Notes under the pieces: generated by a model
What the model was told of the DNA's origin: nothing
Seen by the model: only the letters and a program-made list of their open reading frames with translations
Database searches by the model: none
Assembly (NCBI RefSeq): GCF_017498505.1
Contig: NZ_CP071798.1
Coordinates: 4,233,763 to 4,297,762 of the forward strand
From: Sporosarcina sp. Te-1
Lineage (GTDB): Bacteria > Bacillota > Bacilli > Bacillales_A > Planococcaceae
Direction of reading: 5' to 3'
Length of the DNA stretch: 64,000 bases
Position numbers and translations under genes: made by a program
Shown: one piece after another, positions 35,842 through 44,817 of the stretch
Numbering within the stretch: position 1 is the first letter of the stretch
Layout: each line of letters opens with the position of its first letter

Positions 35842-36804
35842 ATGATTCGGACGTTAGGTGAAACATCGGACGGGAAACTAATGTATGATTTTCAACTGGA
35901 AGATATGGCGAATTTATCTTTAGAGTGGTATTGGGTGGACTTCGATCAGCCGACAGCTGAGGAAGCTGCCTTATTGCATTCCTATTTTCATTTCCATCCT
36001 CTGGCGATTGAAGATTGTTTAGGGAGATTGCAACGGCCGAAGCTGGATTATTACGAAGGGTATACTTTTTTTGTTTTACACTCTATCTGCCATAACGATT
36101 TAACCGCAGAGGAATTAAATCTTTTTCTTGGGGAACGGTTTGTGGTGACCTTCCATTTCGATCGTTTGCAGGAATTGGACAAAGCACGTGAGATGATCAG
36201 TGCGAATCCGAAAAAATGGGAACGTGGACATGTCTTTACGGCGTACGAGATAATTGATAAGGTGGTCGATCAATACTTTCCCATTTTATATAATATCGAA
36301 GATCACTTGGATGAAATCGAAGATCAATTATCCCCGCGAAATGTCCATTTGTCCATGGACTATGTGTTTGAAGTGAGAAGTGATTTGCTGCGTTTGCGAA
36401 GAACTATTTTCCCGATGCGGGAGCTGTTATATCGAATGCTCGATTCAGAACGCTTGGATTTCATTCCACACGAGCATGCTTACTTCTCAGATATTTATGA
36501 TCACCTGATTCGTTTAGGAGAAATGATTGAATCCAATCGGGAGTTGACCGCTGATATACGAGACAGTCAATTGTCGATCAATTCAAATCGGATGAATAGT
36601 ATTATGACTACTTTGACCATTATTTCATCTATTTTCATCCCTTTGACATTTGTAGCGGGAGTGTATGGCATGAATTTTGATTATATGCCGGAACTCCATT
36701 GGCGCTATGGCTATCCAATCGTACTTATCTTCATGGGTCTCATCGGTTTTTCGATGGGTGTCTGGTTCAAATCAAAAGGGTGGCTCGGTTTGGATAAATC
36801 ATAG
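35842..36804 (+). CDS. corA: CorA family divalent cation (Mg2+) transporter
   Basis: A 320-residue channel protein for Mg2+ (possibly Co2+/Ni2+). A large cytoplasmic domain is followed by two C-terminal helices. The pore motif YGMNF is at about residues 275-279, right after the first helix (TIISSIFIPLTFVAGVYGMNF), and a short external loop with MPEL follows. ATG 35842 is chosen because GAAGGTGA sits just before it; an in-frame GTG at 35806 has no such site. Confidence 0.92.
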   Translation: MIRTLGETSDGKLMYDFQLEDMANLSLEWYWVDFDQPTAEEAALLHSYFHFHPLAIEDCLGRLQRPKLDYYEGYTFFVLHSICHNDLTAEELNLFLGERFVVTFHFDRLQELDKAREMISANPKKWERGHVFTAYEIIDKVVDQYFPILYNIEDHLDEIEDQLSPRNVHLSMDYVFEVRSDLLRLRRTIFPMRELLYRMLDSERLDFIPHEHAYFSDIYDHLIRLGEMIESNRELTADIRDSQLSINSNRMNSIMTTLTIISSIFIPLTFVAGVYGMNFDYMPELHWRYGYPIVLIFMGLIGFSMGVWFKSKGWLGLDKS

Positions 36805-36823
36805 AGAATGTCTGAAAGAAAGA

Positions 36824-36862
36824 GCTGCATTCCGTCATTGTGCGGATTGCAGCCTTTTTTTG
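36824..36862 (+). terminator. Terminator after corA
   Basis: GCTGCATTCCG (36824-36834) pairs with CGGATTGCAGC (36843-36853; one mismatch) and is followed by seven T. Confidence 0.85.
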
Positions 36863-36871
36863 CATACCACG

Positions 36872-37417
36872 CTACATAGAGAGCTTAAAATAACCGATTT
36901 CCTCATATTTAGGGGATTGGTCAGGATGAATCGTATAAAGGGAAAAACCACCTGCTTCGAATGGTACTCCTTCAAAGGTCTCCTTGGCAATGGGCTTCCC
37001 TGTCATCGGTTTCAGTTTTTTCGCGATTGTAATGTGCGGAGTGAACCGGTTTTCCTCAGATCGACTCAATAGATCATGGCAATGGTGATAGATATCCTGT
37101 TGCAACGAAACGAGAGCATCCGAGTGCTCCACCCCTAAATAGACGACACGCGGGCCCTTTGACAATCCGAAATAGGAAAGATGGTTGATCTCAAGAGCAA
37201 ACTTTTTGTGCTGAGATGAAAGGGACGACAACATTTCAGTCAACGGTTCGATGAGAGAATCGGCAAGTGAGCCGATGAACAAGAGTGTCATATGTAAATC
37301 CTCTTCATAGGGCAGCACCTTGTACAAGCTGGAAAGGCCGAGTTGATTTTGATACGCCTCTGCAATTGGCCGAACCGCCGCGGGAGCTTTCATACCGATA
37401 AAATAATGGGCTGACAT
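36872..37417 (-). CDS. thpR: RNA 2',3'-cyclic phosphodiesterase (2H family, ThpR/LigT)
   Basis: A 181-residue 2H phosphoesterase with both catalytic motifs, H42-M-T44 and H128-I-T130. The opening AHYFIGMKAP is typical of ThpR. It opens 2',3'-cyclic phosphates on RNA ends to 2'-phosphates; its physiological substrate in bacteria is uncertain. ATG 37417 is chosen because AAAGGAGG lies just upstream on the minus strand; the frame continues further upstream without a ribosome binding site. Confidence 0.88.
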   Translation of the reverse strand: MSAHYFIGMKAPAAVRPIAEAYQNQLGLSSLYKVLPYEEDLHMTLLFIGSLADSLIEPLTEMLSSLSSQHKKFALEINHLSYFGLSKGPRVVYLGVEHSDALVSLQQDIYHHCHDLLSRSEENRFTPHITIAKKLKPMTGKPIAKETFEGVPFEAGGFSLYTIHPDQSPKYEEIGYFKLSM

Positions 37418-37551
37418 GCGGCAACCTCCTTTCGAGTCACTGCCTATTATAACCGATCCTTTTTCCGGTAAACATCGGACAACTATCCACATGCCGGGCG
37501 AACGCATAGAGTAGGGTAGTGGTTTGTACTACTTGAATGGAAGGGGATTTA

Positions 37552-39585
37552 GTGGAAAAACCAACGAATAAGAAGTTGCAGCAGCTTGCTTCGTATCAGG
37601 TGAATAACTATGGGACGAGGATGACGACAAATCAAGGAATGCGAATAGCCAATGATGAGGATTCCTTAAAAGCCGGGGTCAGAGGGCCGACACTTCTGGA
37701 GGATTTTCATCTTCGGGAAAAATTAACGCATTTTGATCATGAGCGGATTCCCGAGAGAGTTGTGCATGCGAGAGGGTTTGCTGCACATGGTGAATTTGAA
37801 TTATATCATTCAATGAAGGAGTTTTCGAAAGCGGGATTTCTGCAGAATCCGGGATCAAAGACACCGGTTTTCATTCGTTTCTCGACAGTGGTCGGCAGCA
37901 AAGGATCAGCGGACACGGTAAGGGATGTAAGAGGGTTTGCGATCAAGTTTTATACAGACGAAGGAAACTTCGATTTAGTCGGCAATAATATACCTGTTTT
38001 TTTTATTCAAGATGCGATCAAGTTTCCGGATTTGGTCCGCGCCATCAAACCAGAACCACATAATGAAATTCCACAAGCCTCTTCAGCACATGACACATTA
38101 TGGGATTTTGTTGCCAACAACCAGGAAACGGCACATATGATCATGTGGCTCATGTCAGACAGGGCTATTCCAAGAAGTTTCCGCATGATGCAAGGCTTTG
38201 GTGTCCATACGTTTCGGCTGGTGAACGAAGAAGGAAAGGGCAGGTTTGTTAAATTTCATATTAAACCGTTGCTAGGCGTTCATTCCCTTGTATGGGATGA
38301 AGCGCAGAAAATCGCAGGCAAGGATCCGGACTTTCACCGGCGTGATTTATGGGAAACGATTGAGAGAGGCCATGTTGTAGAATACGAAATTGGTGTTCAA
38401 ATGATCAATGAAGAAGATGAATTCAAGTTCGGTTTTGATATTTTGGATTCAACGAAAATATGGCCGGAGGAACTCGTACCAGTACAACTATTTGGCAAGA
38501 TCACCTTAAATCAGAATGTGGAAAACGTATTTGCAGAAACGGAGCAAGTTGCATTCCATCTGGGAAATGTGGTCCCCGGCATTGATTTCACAAATGATCC
38601 TTTGCTACAGGGACGGTTATTCTCCTATTTGGATACGCAGCTGTTACGGCTGGGCGGCCCAAACTTTGTCGAAATCCCAATTAATCGACCGGTCTGTCCA
38701 TTTCATAACAATCAACGGGATGGCTTCAGCAGACAGCGGATTGACGTCGGCCAAGTGAGTTATCATAAAAATTCACTTGCCAATAATACCCCTGCTACGT
38801 CTCCATGGAAAGAAGGCGGGTATGTCCACTATGCGGAAAAAGTAGATGGGCGTGTCATTCAGGGAAGAAGCGAATCATTCCAAGATCATTTTTCACAGGC
38901 CCGCCTGTTTTGGAACAGTATGTCTCCGCCTGAAAAACAGCATATTATGGATGCATTCATCTTTGAGGTAGGGAAAGTCAAATCTGAAAGTGTTCGGCAG
39001 CAAGTGGTCGATATGTTCGTACATGTCGATGAAGAACTGGCGAGGCGGCTTGCAGATGCAGTGGGCGTTAGACCGCCGGCAGGCAGGCAAGTGGATGTAT
39101 CGGCATTGTCTCCTGCACTGAGCCAGGAAAATACCCCTAAGTATCCATACAGCCTAAAGACGGGAATTCTAATCGGGAACTTCTTTAATGGTGCAGAAGT
39201 AAAAGCGGTTGTGAAAGGGCTGCAAAAATATGGAGTAGTCGTCGATATTATAAGCGAAAAGCTGGGAACAGTGAGAGGCGCAGATGGGGTCGAAGCCGTC
39301 GTAAATGAAACGCTGACCACTTCGTCACCAGTGCTGCTTGATTCGATCTATGTCGTCGGGGGCAAAGCAGATGACCAGCAGGCGTTTGATCGGAATATCG
39401 TGGATTATATTAATGAAACGTATAAACATTATAAACCGATTGGAGTCGCTTCGACAGGCATGTCGCTCTTCAAAGGATCATCCTCAAAAGAAGGTCCGGG
39501 CGTTATTTTGGATGGTGATCAGGAATTTGCAGATCGATTTATCCATGCCATTGCGATGCAACGCTTTTGGGACAGGAAATTGTAG
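37552..39585 (+). CDS. katE: Large-subunit catalase (HPII/KatE type)
   Basis: A heme catalase of 677 residues that breaks down hydrogen peroxide. The distal histidine H72 ([12 protein letters not shown]) and N145 ([14 protein letters not shown]) are in place, as is the heme-ligand tyrosine in [12 protein letters not shown]. The C-terminal 150 residues form the flavodoxin/DJ-1-like domain of clade 2 enzymes ([20 protein letters not shown]). The start is placed at GTG 37552, behind AAGGGGA, rather than at the in-frame ATG 37537 that lacks a site. Large catalases of this type often belong to the general stress regulon in Bacillus. Confidence 0.93.
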   Translation: MEKPTNKKLQQLASYQVNNYGTRMTTNQGMRIANDEDSLKAGVRGPTLLEDFHLREKLTHFDHERIPERVVHARGFAAHGEFELYHSMKEFSKAGFLQNPGSKTPVFIRFSTVVGSKGSADTVRDVRGFAIKFYTDEGNFDLVGNNIPVFFIQDAIKFPDLVRAIKPEPHNEIPQASSAHDTLWDFVANNQETAHMIMWLMSDRAIPRSFRMMQGFGVHTFRLVNEEGKGRFVKFHIKPLLGVHSLVWDEAQKIAGKDPDFHRRDLWETIERGHVVEYEIGVQMINEEDEFKFGFDILDSTKIWPEELVPVQLFGKITLNQNVENVFAETEQVAFHLGNVVPGIDFTNDPLLQGRLFSYLDTQLLRLGGPNFVEIPINRPVCPFHNNQRDGFSRQRIDVGQVSYHKNSLANNTPATSPWKEGGYVHYAEKVDGRVIQGRSESFQDHFSQARLFWNSMSPPEKQHIMDAFIFEVGKVKSESVRQQVVDMFVHVDEELARRLADAVGVRPPAGRQVDVSALSPALSQENTPKYPYSLKTGILIGNFFNGAEVKAVVKGLQKYGVVVDIISEKLGTVRGADGVEAVVNETLTTSSPVLLDSIYVVGGKADDQQAFDRNIVDYINETYKHYKPIGVASTGMSLFKGSSSKEGPGVILDGDQEFADRFIHAIAMQRFWDRKL

Positions 39586-39667
39586 TGGCAACGCCATTTC
39601 TGAATGGCTGATAAGAAAAAACGCTAGAAAATGATAGCTAGTTATAATGAAGCATGTTGATTTCAGT

Positions 39668-39840
39668 GGTTTATGCGCGAAGATCAAGTGGTTATGCGCG
39701 CCTCGTTTCATTTATGCTCGGTTATCCGGGTGTTATGCGTGCTCCCGTTTGGTTTATGCTCGGTTGTCACCGGTTTATGCTCGGATTTCTAGGAATTATG
39801 CGCGCCTCGTTGCTTTGATGCTTGGTTGCCCGTTAGTTAT
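39668..39840. repeat. Tandem array of degenerate 21-bp repeats
   Basis: TTATGC(G/T)CG-type units start at 39671, 39692, 39712, 39733, 39754, 39775, 39796 and (degenerate) 39816, a steady period of 20-21 bases. The remaining 12 bases of each unit vary but often contain GGT before the next unit. Read on the + strand, the array gives a heptapeptide pattern such as VYARLSP. The reading frame (39647-39883) has no ribosome binding site, so I do not call it a gene. The rest of the 39586-39955 gap holds the terminator and the next gene's leader. Confidence 0.75.
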
Positions 39841-39890
39841 CCTCTCCCCAGTATCCTTGGTGCAAGGTTTCCCGGGTCTGTAACTGCGCT

Positions 39891-39926
39891 CTGCCGTTCC
39901 AATTCAAGATGGAACGGCAGTTTTTA
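39891..39926 (+). terminator. Terminator after the catalase/repeat region
   Basis: CTGCCGTTCC (39891-39900) pairs perfectly with GGAACGGCAG (39911-39920), followed by TTTTTAT. A TATAAT hexamer follows at 39929-39934 and may be the -10 box of the next gene. Confidence 0.85.
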
Positions 39927-39955
39927 TGTATAATCAAAGAAAAGGAGAGGTGCAG

Positions 39956-40750
39956 ATGATTCGAACAGTATTATTCGATTTGGACGATACCCTTTTATGG
40001 GATAAAAAGAGCATTGCAACTGCATTTGAGAAGACTTGTCAAGTTGCAGCAAAATCGACAGGTGTAGATCCTGCCCGTTTGGAGCAGTCTGTTCGACAAG
40101 CAGCCAGGGATTTATATTCATCCCATTCTACATATGATTTCACCCAGCAAATCGGAATTAATCCGTTTGAGGGGCTGTGGGGAACTTTTGATGATCCGGG
40201 AGAAATGTTTCAGCTTATGAAAGAATGGATACCCACTTATCAAAAAGAAGCATGGTCAAGGGGATTGCTGATGGAAGGGGTGGAAGATATCGAGTTGGGT
40301 GGTCAATTGGCCGAGCGCTTCCGAGAGGAACGAATCCGATCTCCTTTTGTGTATGAGGAAACATTTGCTGTCTTGGAGGAATTGAAAGGTTTGTACGAGC
40401 TTGTGTTAATCACAAATGGGTCACCCTCCTTGCAGCAGCAGAAGCTGGCCATAACAAAGGAGATTTCCCCGTATTTCGATCTTATCGTTATCTCGGGTGC
40501 AGTTGGGAAAGGCAAGCCTAATCGCGCCATCTTCCAGTTTGCCTTGGAACAAATCGGCCGCTCTCCTAGCGAGTGTATCATGGTAGGGGATAATCACATG
40601 ACGGATATCCTTGGCGCTGGCGGGATTGGTATGAAATCCGTATGGATCAATCGGGAGGAGAAGGCTCCGCATCCGGATATCCACGCTACTTATGAAATCG
40701 ATCATTTAACACAGTTGCTTCCGATTCTTGAGGAACTGAAAAATGCATAA
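39956..40750 (+). CDS. HAD family hydrolase (phosphatase-like)
   Basis: A 264-residue HAD-superfamily enzyme. Motif I is FDLDDTLLW, motif II ITNGS, motif III a lysine in KGKPNRAIF, and motif IV GDNHMTDILGA. The helical cap lies between residues 15 and 130. This arrangement is that of subfamily IA phosphatases; the substrate could be a nucleotide, a sugar phosphate or phosphoglycolate. ATG 39956 follows AAAGGAGAGG; the open frame further upstream runs into the terminator. Confidence 0.88.
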   Translation: MIRTVLFDLDDTLLWDKKSIATAFEKTCQVAAKSTGVDPARLEQSVRQAARDLYSSHSTYDFTQQIGINPFEGLWGTFDDPGEMFQLMKEWIPTYQKEAWSRGLLMEGVEDIELGGQLAERFREERIRSPFVYEETFAVLEELKGLYELVLITNGSPSLQQQKLAITKEISPYFDLIVISGAVGKGKPNRAIFQFALEQIGRSPSECIMVGDNHMTDILGAGGIGMKSVWINREEKAPHPDIHATYEIDHLTQLLPILEELKNA

Positions 40751-40757
40751 TTAGAAG

Positions 40758-40785
40758 AGGGGAACCACTATCCGGTTCCCCTATT
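40758..40785. terminator. Bidirectional terminator between HAD gene and serA
   Basis: AGGGGAACC (40758-40766) pairs with GGTTCCCCT (40774-40782) and separates converging genes. Confidence 0.75.
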
Positions 40786-40788
40786 TGA

Positions 40789-42378
40789 TTACAAATCTAT
40801 CGCTTTTACTTCAAAAATATCTTCCAAGGACTCGAGCCGCTCCACTTCATCCCGCTTTACATGGTTATCCACTGACAACATCATAATGGCGTTGCCGCCA
40901 ATGGTTTGTCTTCCCACTTGCATCGTGGCGATGTTAATGTGCTCAGCTGCCAACAATGTCCCGACCCGTCCGATCGCTCCCGGCTGGTCTTTATGTTTAA
41001 TCAATAACAAATGCCCGTCAGGCACAACGTCAACTGCATAGTCTTCCACCTTAACGATCCTTGGTCCAAGCCCATTTAGCAACGTACCGGCCACCTTATG
41101 GGTCGCGCCATTCGCTTTTATTTCGATGGAAATCAGGTGTAGAAATCCTTTGGTAGAAGTTGTTTTATGCTCGCTTACTTGGATGCCGAGACGTTCTGCG
41201 TGCACCCTTGCATTCACCTCATTCACATGGCCACCGAGATTTCGCTTCAATAAGCCTTTGACAATATTGCGAGTCAGTGGCCGGACATCGTATGTGGCAA
41301 GTTCTCCCGCGTAGGCAATGTTCACCTCTTCGATTGCTTGATCGCATAATCTTGATAGGAAAATACCCAGTTTTTCCGCCAAACTGTAAAACGGTTCAAT
41401 CTTCATAAGGACCTCTTTCGGCACAGCCGGCAAATTCACCGGGTTCTTCACCGGTTCCTCGGAGAAATAGCGGAGAAGGTCATGACTCACATCGATCGCG
41501 ACACTTTCTTGAGCCTCCACCGTACTGGCCCCAAGATGCGGAGTGGCAATCACTTGAGGCAGTGTCAGCAGCTTATGGTCGACAAAGGGCTCACTTTCGA
41601 ACACATCTAGCGCCGCGCCCGCCACTTTACCTGAAACAATGGCATGATATAAAACATCCTCGTCGATGATTCCGCCTCGTGCACAGTTGATGATCTGCAC
41701 ACCATCCTTCATTTTCGCGAAGGCTTTTTCGTTTAATAAATGATGTGTTTCTTTTAGTAATGGAGTATGAACTGTGATGAAATCGGCAGATGCTAACACC
41801 TCATCCAGCGTTCCGTATGTAATCCCGAGCTTTGCAGCTCTTTCCTCAGTCAGGAATGGATCATACGCGATAACATTCATCCGCTGCCCTTTTGCCCGAT
41901 TTGCCACTTCGACACCGATACGTCCCAAACCGACAATGCCGAGTGTCTTGTTCTTCAATTCCACACCGACAAACGCCTTTCGGTCCCAAACGCCATTTTT
42001 CAAAGATAGATAAGCTTGCGGGATATTTCGCGCAAGGGCGGATAGCATCGCAATCGTATGCTCTGCCGCGGAATTGGTGTTGCCATCCGGCGCATTGACG
42101 ACGATGATGCCGTTCTCCGTAGCAGCATCCAAGTCGATATTATCCACACCGACACCTGCCCGGCCGATGATTTTGAGTCTCTTTCCGGCTTCCAGCAGTT
42201 CCCTCGTTACTTGAGTCTGGCTTCGGATAAGGAGTCCATCGAAGTCCGGGATGATCTCCAATAACTCGGAAGCGGTTCGACCGGTATCCACCACCACTTC
42301 AAATTGTTCGGTCTGTTTTAATGGCTGCAAGCCTTCCTCGCTAATCGGGTCGGCAATTAAAATTTTATATGTCATCAT
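40789..42378 (-). CDS. serA: D-3-phosphoglycerate dehydrogenase
   Basis: First enzyme of serine synthesis, oxidising 3-phosphoglycerate to 3-phosphohydroxypyruvate with NAD+. It has 529 residues, the long form: catalytic domain with RAGVGVDNIDLDAA, Rossmann motif GLGRIGVEVA, the catalytic histidine in ATPHLGAST, an intervening domain, and a C-terminal ACT domain (LLIKHKDQPGAIGRVGTLLA) that usually senses serine. The start codon overlaps the stop of the upstream aminotransferase (ATGA). Expression should respond to uncharged serine tRNA through the T-boxes upstream. Confidence 0.95.
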   Translation of the reverse strand: MMTYKILIADPISEEGLQPLKQTEQFEVVVDTGRTASELLEIIPDFDGLLIRSQTQVTRELLEAGKRLKIIGRAGVGVDNIDLDAATENGIIVVNAPDGNTNSAAEHTIAMLSALARNIPQAYLSLKNGVWDRKAFVGVELKNKTLGIVGLGRIGVEVANRAKGQRMNVIAYDPFLTEERAAKLGITYGTLDEVLASADFITVHTPLLKETHHLLNEKAFAKMKDGVQIINCARGGIIDEDVLYHAIVSGKVAGAALDVFESEPFVDHKLLTLPQVIATPHLGASTVEAQESVAIDVSHDLLRYFSEEPVKNPVNLPAVPKEVLMKIEPFYSLAEKLGIFLSRLCDQAIEEVNIAYAGELATYDVRPLTRNIVKGLLKRNLGGHVNEVNARVHAERLGIQVSEHKTTSTKGFLHLISIEIKANGATHKVAGTLLNGLGPRIVKVEDYAVDVVPDGHLLLIKHKDQPGAIGRVGTLLAAEHINIATMQVGRQTIGGNAIMMLSVDNHVKRDEVERLESLEDIFEVKAIDL

Positions 42379-43532
42379 TTCATTCCCCTTTCTAAATAGA
42401 TGCGCTGGGCTGCCGCAACGCCTTTGCCCAACTCAATGGGTTTGCCCACTTTCACTAATGCAATTTCGACAAGACCGATCGTTTGAAGCACATCCGCTGG
42501 TGAACAATAGCCCATATGGCCGATTCGGAAAATGTCGCCTTTCAAGTGCCCTTGGCCACCGGCAATCGACATCCGGAACTCCTGTTTTAATACCTTCCTG
42601 AATTCCTCCGCATCAAAGTCCACTGGACGAACGGCGGTTACTGTCGGGGAGGCGTCTTCATCCGACGTCAGCAATGGAATTTGAAGAGCATGGAATGCAG
42701 ACCGTGTCATATCCATCAATAAAGAATGACGGCGATAGACATTTTCCAACCCTTCTTGCTCAATCAAATTCAGCGCCTGCTCGAGACCAAACAGCAAGGA
42801 AAGTGCAGGAGTAAATGGCGTCGTGTTGTTCTCCAAATTGGTTCGATATTTGATTAAATCAAAATAGAAACCACGATTGGGATTTGCTTGAATGCGTTTC
42901 AGTGCGCGATTGCTCATTGCAACGAATGCCAAACCTGCCGGGAGCATGAGCGCTTTTTGCGAACCTGTTACCAGCAGGTCGATGCCCCATTCATCCATCT
43001 TGGCAGGCACACCTCCTACACATGAAACACCGTCCACGATGAACAGCCCATCGGAAACAGATCGAATGGCCTTCGCTAATTCCTCGACCGGATTTAACAC
43101 GCCGGTCGATGTTTCGCAATAGGTCGCAAAGACAGCTGAAATCTCTTTGTGATGTTCCAAAAATCCGATGACTTCCTTTGGATCGATTGCTTTACCCCAT
43201 GCTACTTGGAGCTGGTGGACCCGAATGCCATACGCCATGCAGATGTCAACAAAGCGTGCCCCAAAAGCGCCAGTCACAATAACAAGCACTTCATCGAGTG
43301 GACGGACAGCGTTGACGACAGCTGCTTCAAGTGCTGCCGTGCCACTCCCCGCCAAAATGACAACGTCTTGGTTCGTGCCAAAAATCGGCTGCAGTTTGGG
43401 CTGGATCGCGCGGATCAAGTCGGATGTCTCCGAACTCCGATGACCGACCATCGGTGCATTCATTGCCCGTTCCACACTTGGTGGAATCGGGGTAGGACCT
43501 GGGATACGTAAAATGGTTTGATCGAATAACAT
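42375..43532 (-). CDS. Class V aminotransferase, probable phosphoserine/serine aminotransferase
   Basis: A 385-residue PLP enzyme of the serine-pyruvate/alanine-glyoxylate aminotransferase group. It begins LRIPGPTPIPPSVERAM, has the phosphate-binding GSGTAALEAAV, and the PLP lysine lies in VTGSQKALMLPAG. ATG 43532 is chosen because GGAGGAAT lies directly before it. It is the first gene of an operon with serA behind two T-boxes read as serine, so it probably supplies the phosphoserine aminotransferase step, although its family also includes serine-glyoxylate enzymes. No separate serC is seen in the window. Confidence 0.88.
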   Translation of the reverse strand: MLFDQTILRIPGPTPIPPSVERAMNAPMVGHRSSETSDLIRAIQPKLQPIFGTNQDVVILAGSGTAALEAAVVNAVRPLDEVLVIVTGAFGARFVDICMAYGIRVHQLQVAWGKAIDPKEVIGFLEHHKEISAVFATYCETSTGVLNPVEELAKAIRSVSDGLFIVDGVSCVGGVPAKMDEWGIDLLVTGSQKALMLPAGLAFVAMSNRALKRIQANPNRGFYFDLIKYRTNLENNTTPFTPALSLLFGLEQALNLIEQEGLENVYRRHSLLMDMTRSAFHALQIPLLTSDEDASPTVTAVRPVDFDAEEFRKVLKQEFRMSIAGGQGHLKGDIFRIGHMGYCSPADVLQTIGLVEIALVKVGKPIELGKGVAAAQRIYLERGMK

Positions 43533-43555
43533 GTATATTCCTCCTCGGTTTTGAA

Positions 43556-43800
43556 AATAATAAAAAGCTTTCCGCCCCTTACGTTGAAACGTAAAGGGGC
43601 GAAAAGCTAATGCAGCTGGACGCGGTACCACCCTGATTCACTGTGAATTACACAGTCTCTGATGCGTAACGTGCATAAGACGGATCGGCCTACTAGTATT
43701 TCAGCCCATCGATTCCGGAGTGCTGTTCTTCAAGGGAATCGCTGATTTCCACCAACCATCAGCTCTCTGTAGACTCCTGCTTGAAGAACGTATCTCCATC
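43556..43800 (-). promoter_or_regulatory. T-box riboswitch, proximal copy (serine, AGC)
   Basis: Transcribed on the minus strand towards the aminotransferase. Stem I includes pairing of TTCTTCAAG (about 43783-43775) with CTTGAAGAA (about 43733-43725) and the AGAGAGCTGATGG segment. The specifier reads AGC (43724-43722), followed by ACTCCGG. The T-box AGGGTGGTACCGCG lies at 43634-43621, and a terminator (arms at 43566-43583 and 43590-43608) with a T-run follows. The specifier assignment is by pattern and comparison with the distal copy. Confidence 0.88.
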
Positions 43801-43822
43801 ACAATCGTTTTTCTCTATAAGT

Positions 43823-44093
43823 AAAAAAATAAAAAGCCTTCCACCCCCTGCAAAAATATTGCAAGGGGCGAAAAGCTGTATTTACGCGGTGCCACCCTTG
43901 TTCACTGCCAGTACGGCAGTCTTCATTGCATGCGTAACGTGCATGATCGGGTGTCCCTACTGCTAAAAGGTTCAGGCCACCTACTCGGAAGTGCTGCAAC
44001 TACAATGGAACCACTGATTCCCACCGACCATCAGCTCTCTACAGATTCCAAAATGCATCGCTTGTCTTCGTCCTCGTATCTGAAAATTAAATT
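43823..44093 (-). promoter_or_regulatory. T-box riboswitch, distal copy (serine, AGC)
   Basis: The second leader of the same type lies upstream of the first. It has the AGAGAGCTGATGGTCGGTGG segment, an AGC specifier (43995-43993) followed by ACTTCCGAG, the T-box AGGGTGGCACCGCG at 43898-43885, and its own terminator (43877-43823) with a long T-run. Transcription must pass both antiterminators to reach the serine genes. Confidence 0.88.
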
Positions 44094-44099
44094 AAACAC

Positions 44100-44128
44100 A
44101 TCTTACTCAAAGAAAAAAAGTTTGTCAA
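44100..44128 (-). promoter_or_regulatory. Sigma-A promoter of the serine operon
   Basis: On the minus strand, TTGACA (44128-44123) and TAAGAT (44105-44100) are 17 bases apart. Transcription would start near 44093, immediately before the distal T-box. Confidence 0.7.
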
Positions 44129-44227
44129 CCGTTTTTTTCTCATAGCACGAATAAAATTACATTTCCCACACAACATAACATAGACACCACAGAATTGGAG
44201 AAAACGCTAAGAAAAGAGGAGAAACGA

Positions 44228-44740
44228 ATGGGAATTTTAAGTGGAAATCCAAAAGAAGAACCAATGCATTACGGCGAAGTCATCGGTTGTTGGGCGTATG
44301 TCGGTGCTAATAAAGGCTTGATCAGCGGGTATGAAGCGTTCATCAATCATGCAGGTGATGAAGAGCTGAAGGAACTGATAAGGGAATCGGTAGAAACCAT
44401 GCAGGAAGAGAACAGGCAAGTCGAAAAGGTTTTGAAGGAAAACGGAGTGACACCGCCCCCTACATTGCCTGAAAGACCAGTTGCCAATACTGAAGAAATT
44501 CCAGTTGGCGCTCGTTACTCCGATCCGGAAATTGCTGGAGCGGTATCCATTAATGTTGGACAAGGTCTAGTCTCCTGCAGCCAGGTAATTGGTCAATGTT
44601 TGCGGGAGGACATTGCCATGATGTTTGCAAAGTTTCACGCCGATAAATTATTGTTCGGCAGCAAGCTTTTACGGCTGAACAAGGAAAAAGGATGGGTGAT
44701 TCCACCACCAATGCACCAAGAGCCACATTCAAAAGGCTGA
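44228..44740 (+). CDS. DUF3231 family protein
   Basis: A 170-residue helical protein of the DUF3231 family (MHYGEVIGCWAYVGANKG at the N terminus). Members are common in spore formers and are related to coat-protein-like ferritin-type bundles; some have two repeats of this domain, here there is one. ATG 44228 is chosen behind AAGAGGAGAAACG; an in-frame upstream codon at 44195 lacks a good site. Function is unknown; a spore-coat or storage role is only a guess. Confidence 0.75.
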   Translation: MGILSGNPKEEPMHYGEVIGCWAYVGANKGLISGYEAFINHAGDEELKELIRESVETMQEENRQVEKVLKENGVTPPPTLPERPVANTEEIPVGARYSDPEIAGAVSINVGQGLVSCSQVIGQCLREDIAMMFAKFHADKLLFGSKLLRLNKEKGWVIPPPMHQEPHSKG

Positions 44741-44764
44741 GCCGGGTTTTTCCCGGCTTTTTTT
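44740..44764 (+). terminator. Terminator after the DUF3231 gene
   Basis: GCCGGG and CCCGGC pair around a T-rich loop, followed by at least seven T. The stem touches the stop codon. Confidence 0.85.
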
Positions 44765-44817
44765 GGTGCGAAACTTCAGAAAAATATGGTAAAGTGATGT
44801 AAAGGGGGAATTACATA

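Noticed and set aside
37436..37460. PerR-type operator before the catalase gene
   Set aside because: Only a half-match (TATTATAA) is present and it lies in the thpR leader.
39668..39840. CRISPR array
   Set aside because: The units are only 20-21 bases including the variable part, they are degenerate, and no cas gene is near.
39647..39883. Protein-coding gene across the 21-bp repeats
   Set aside because: No ribosome binding site, odd composition, and the pattern is explained by the DNA repeat. Kept as a finding only.
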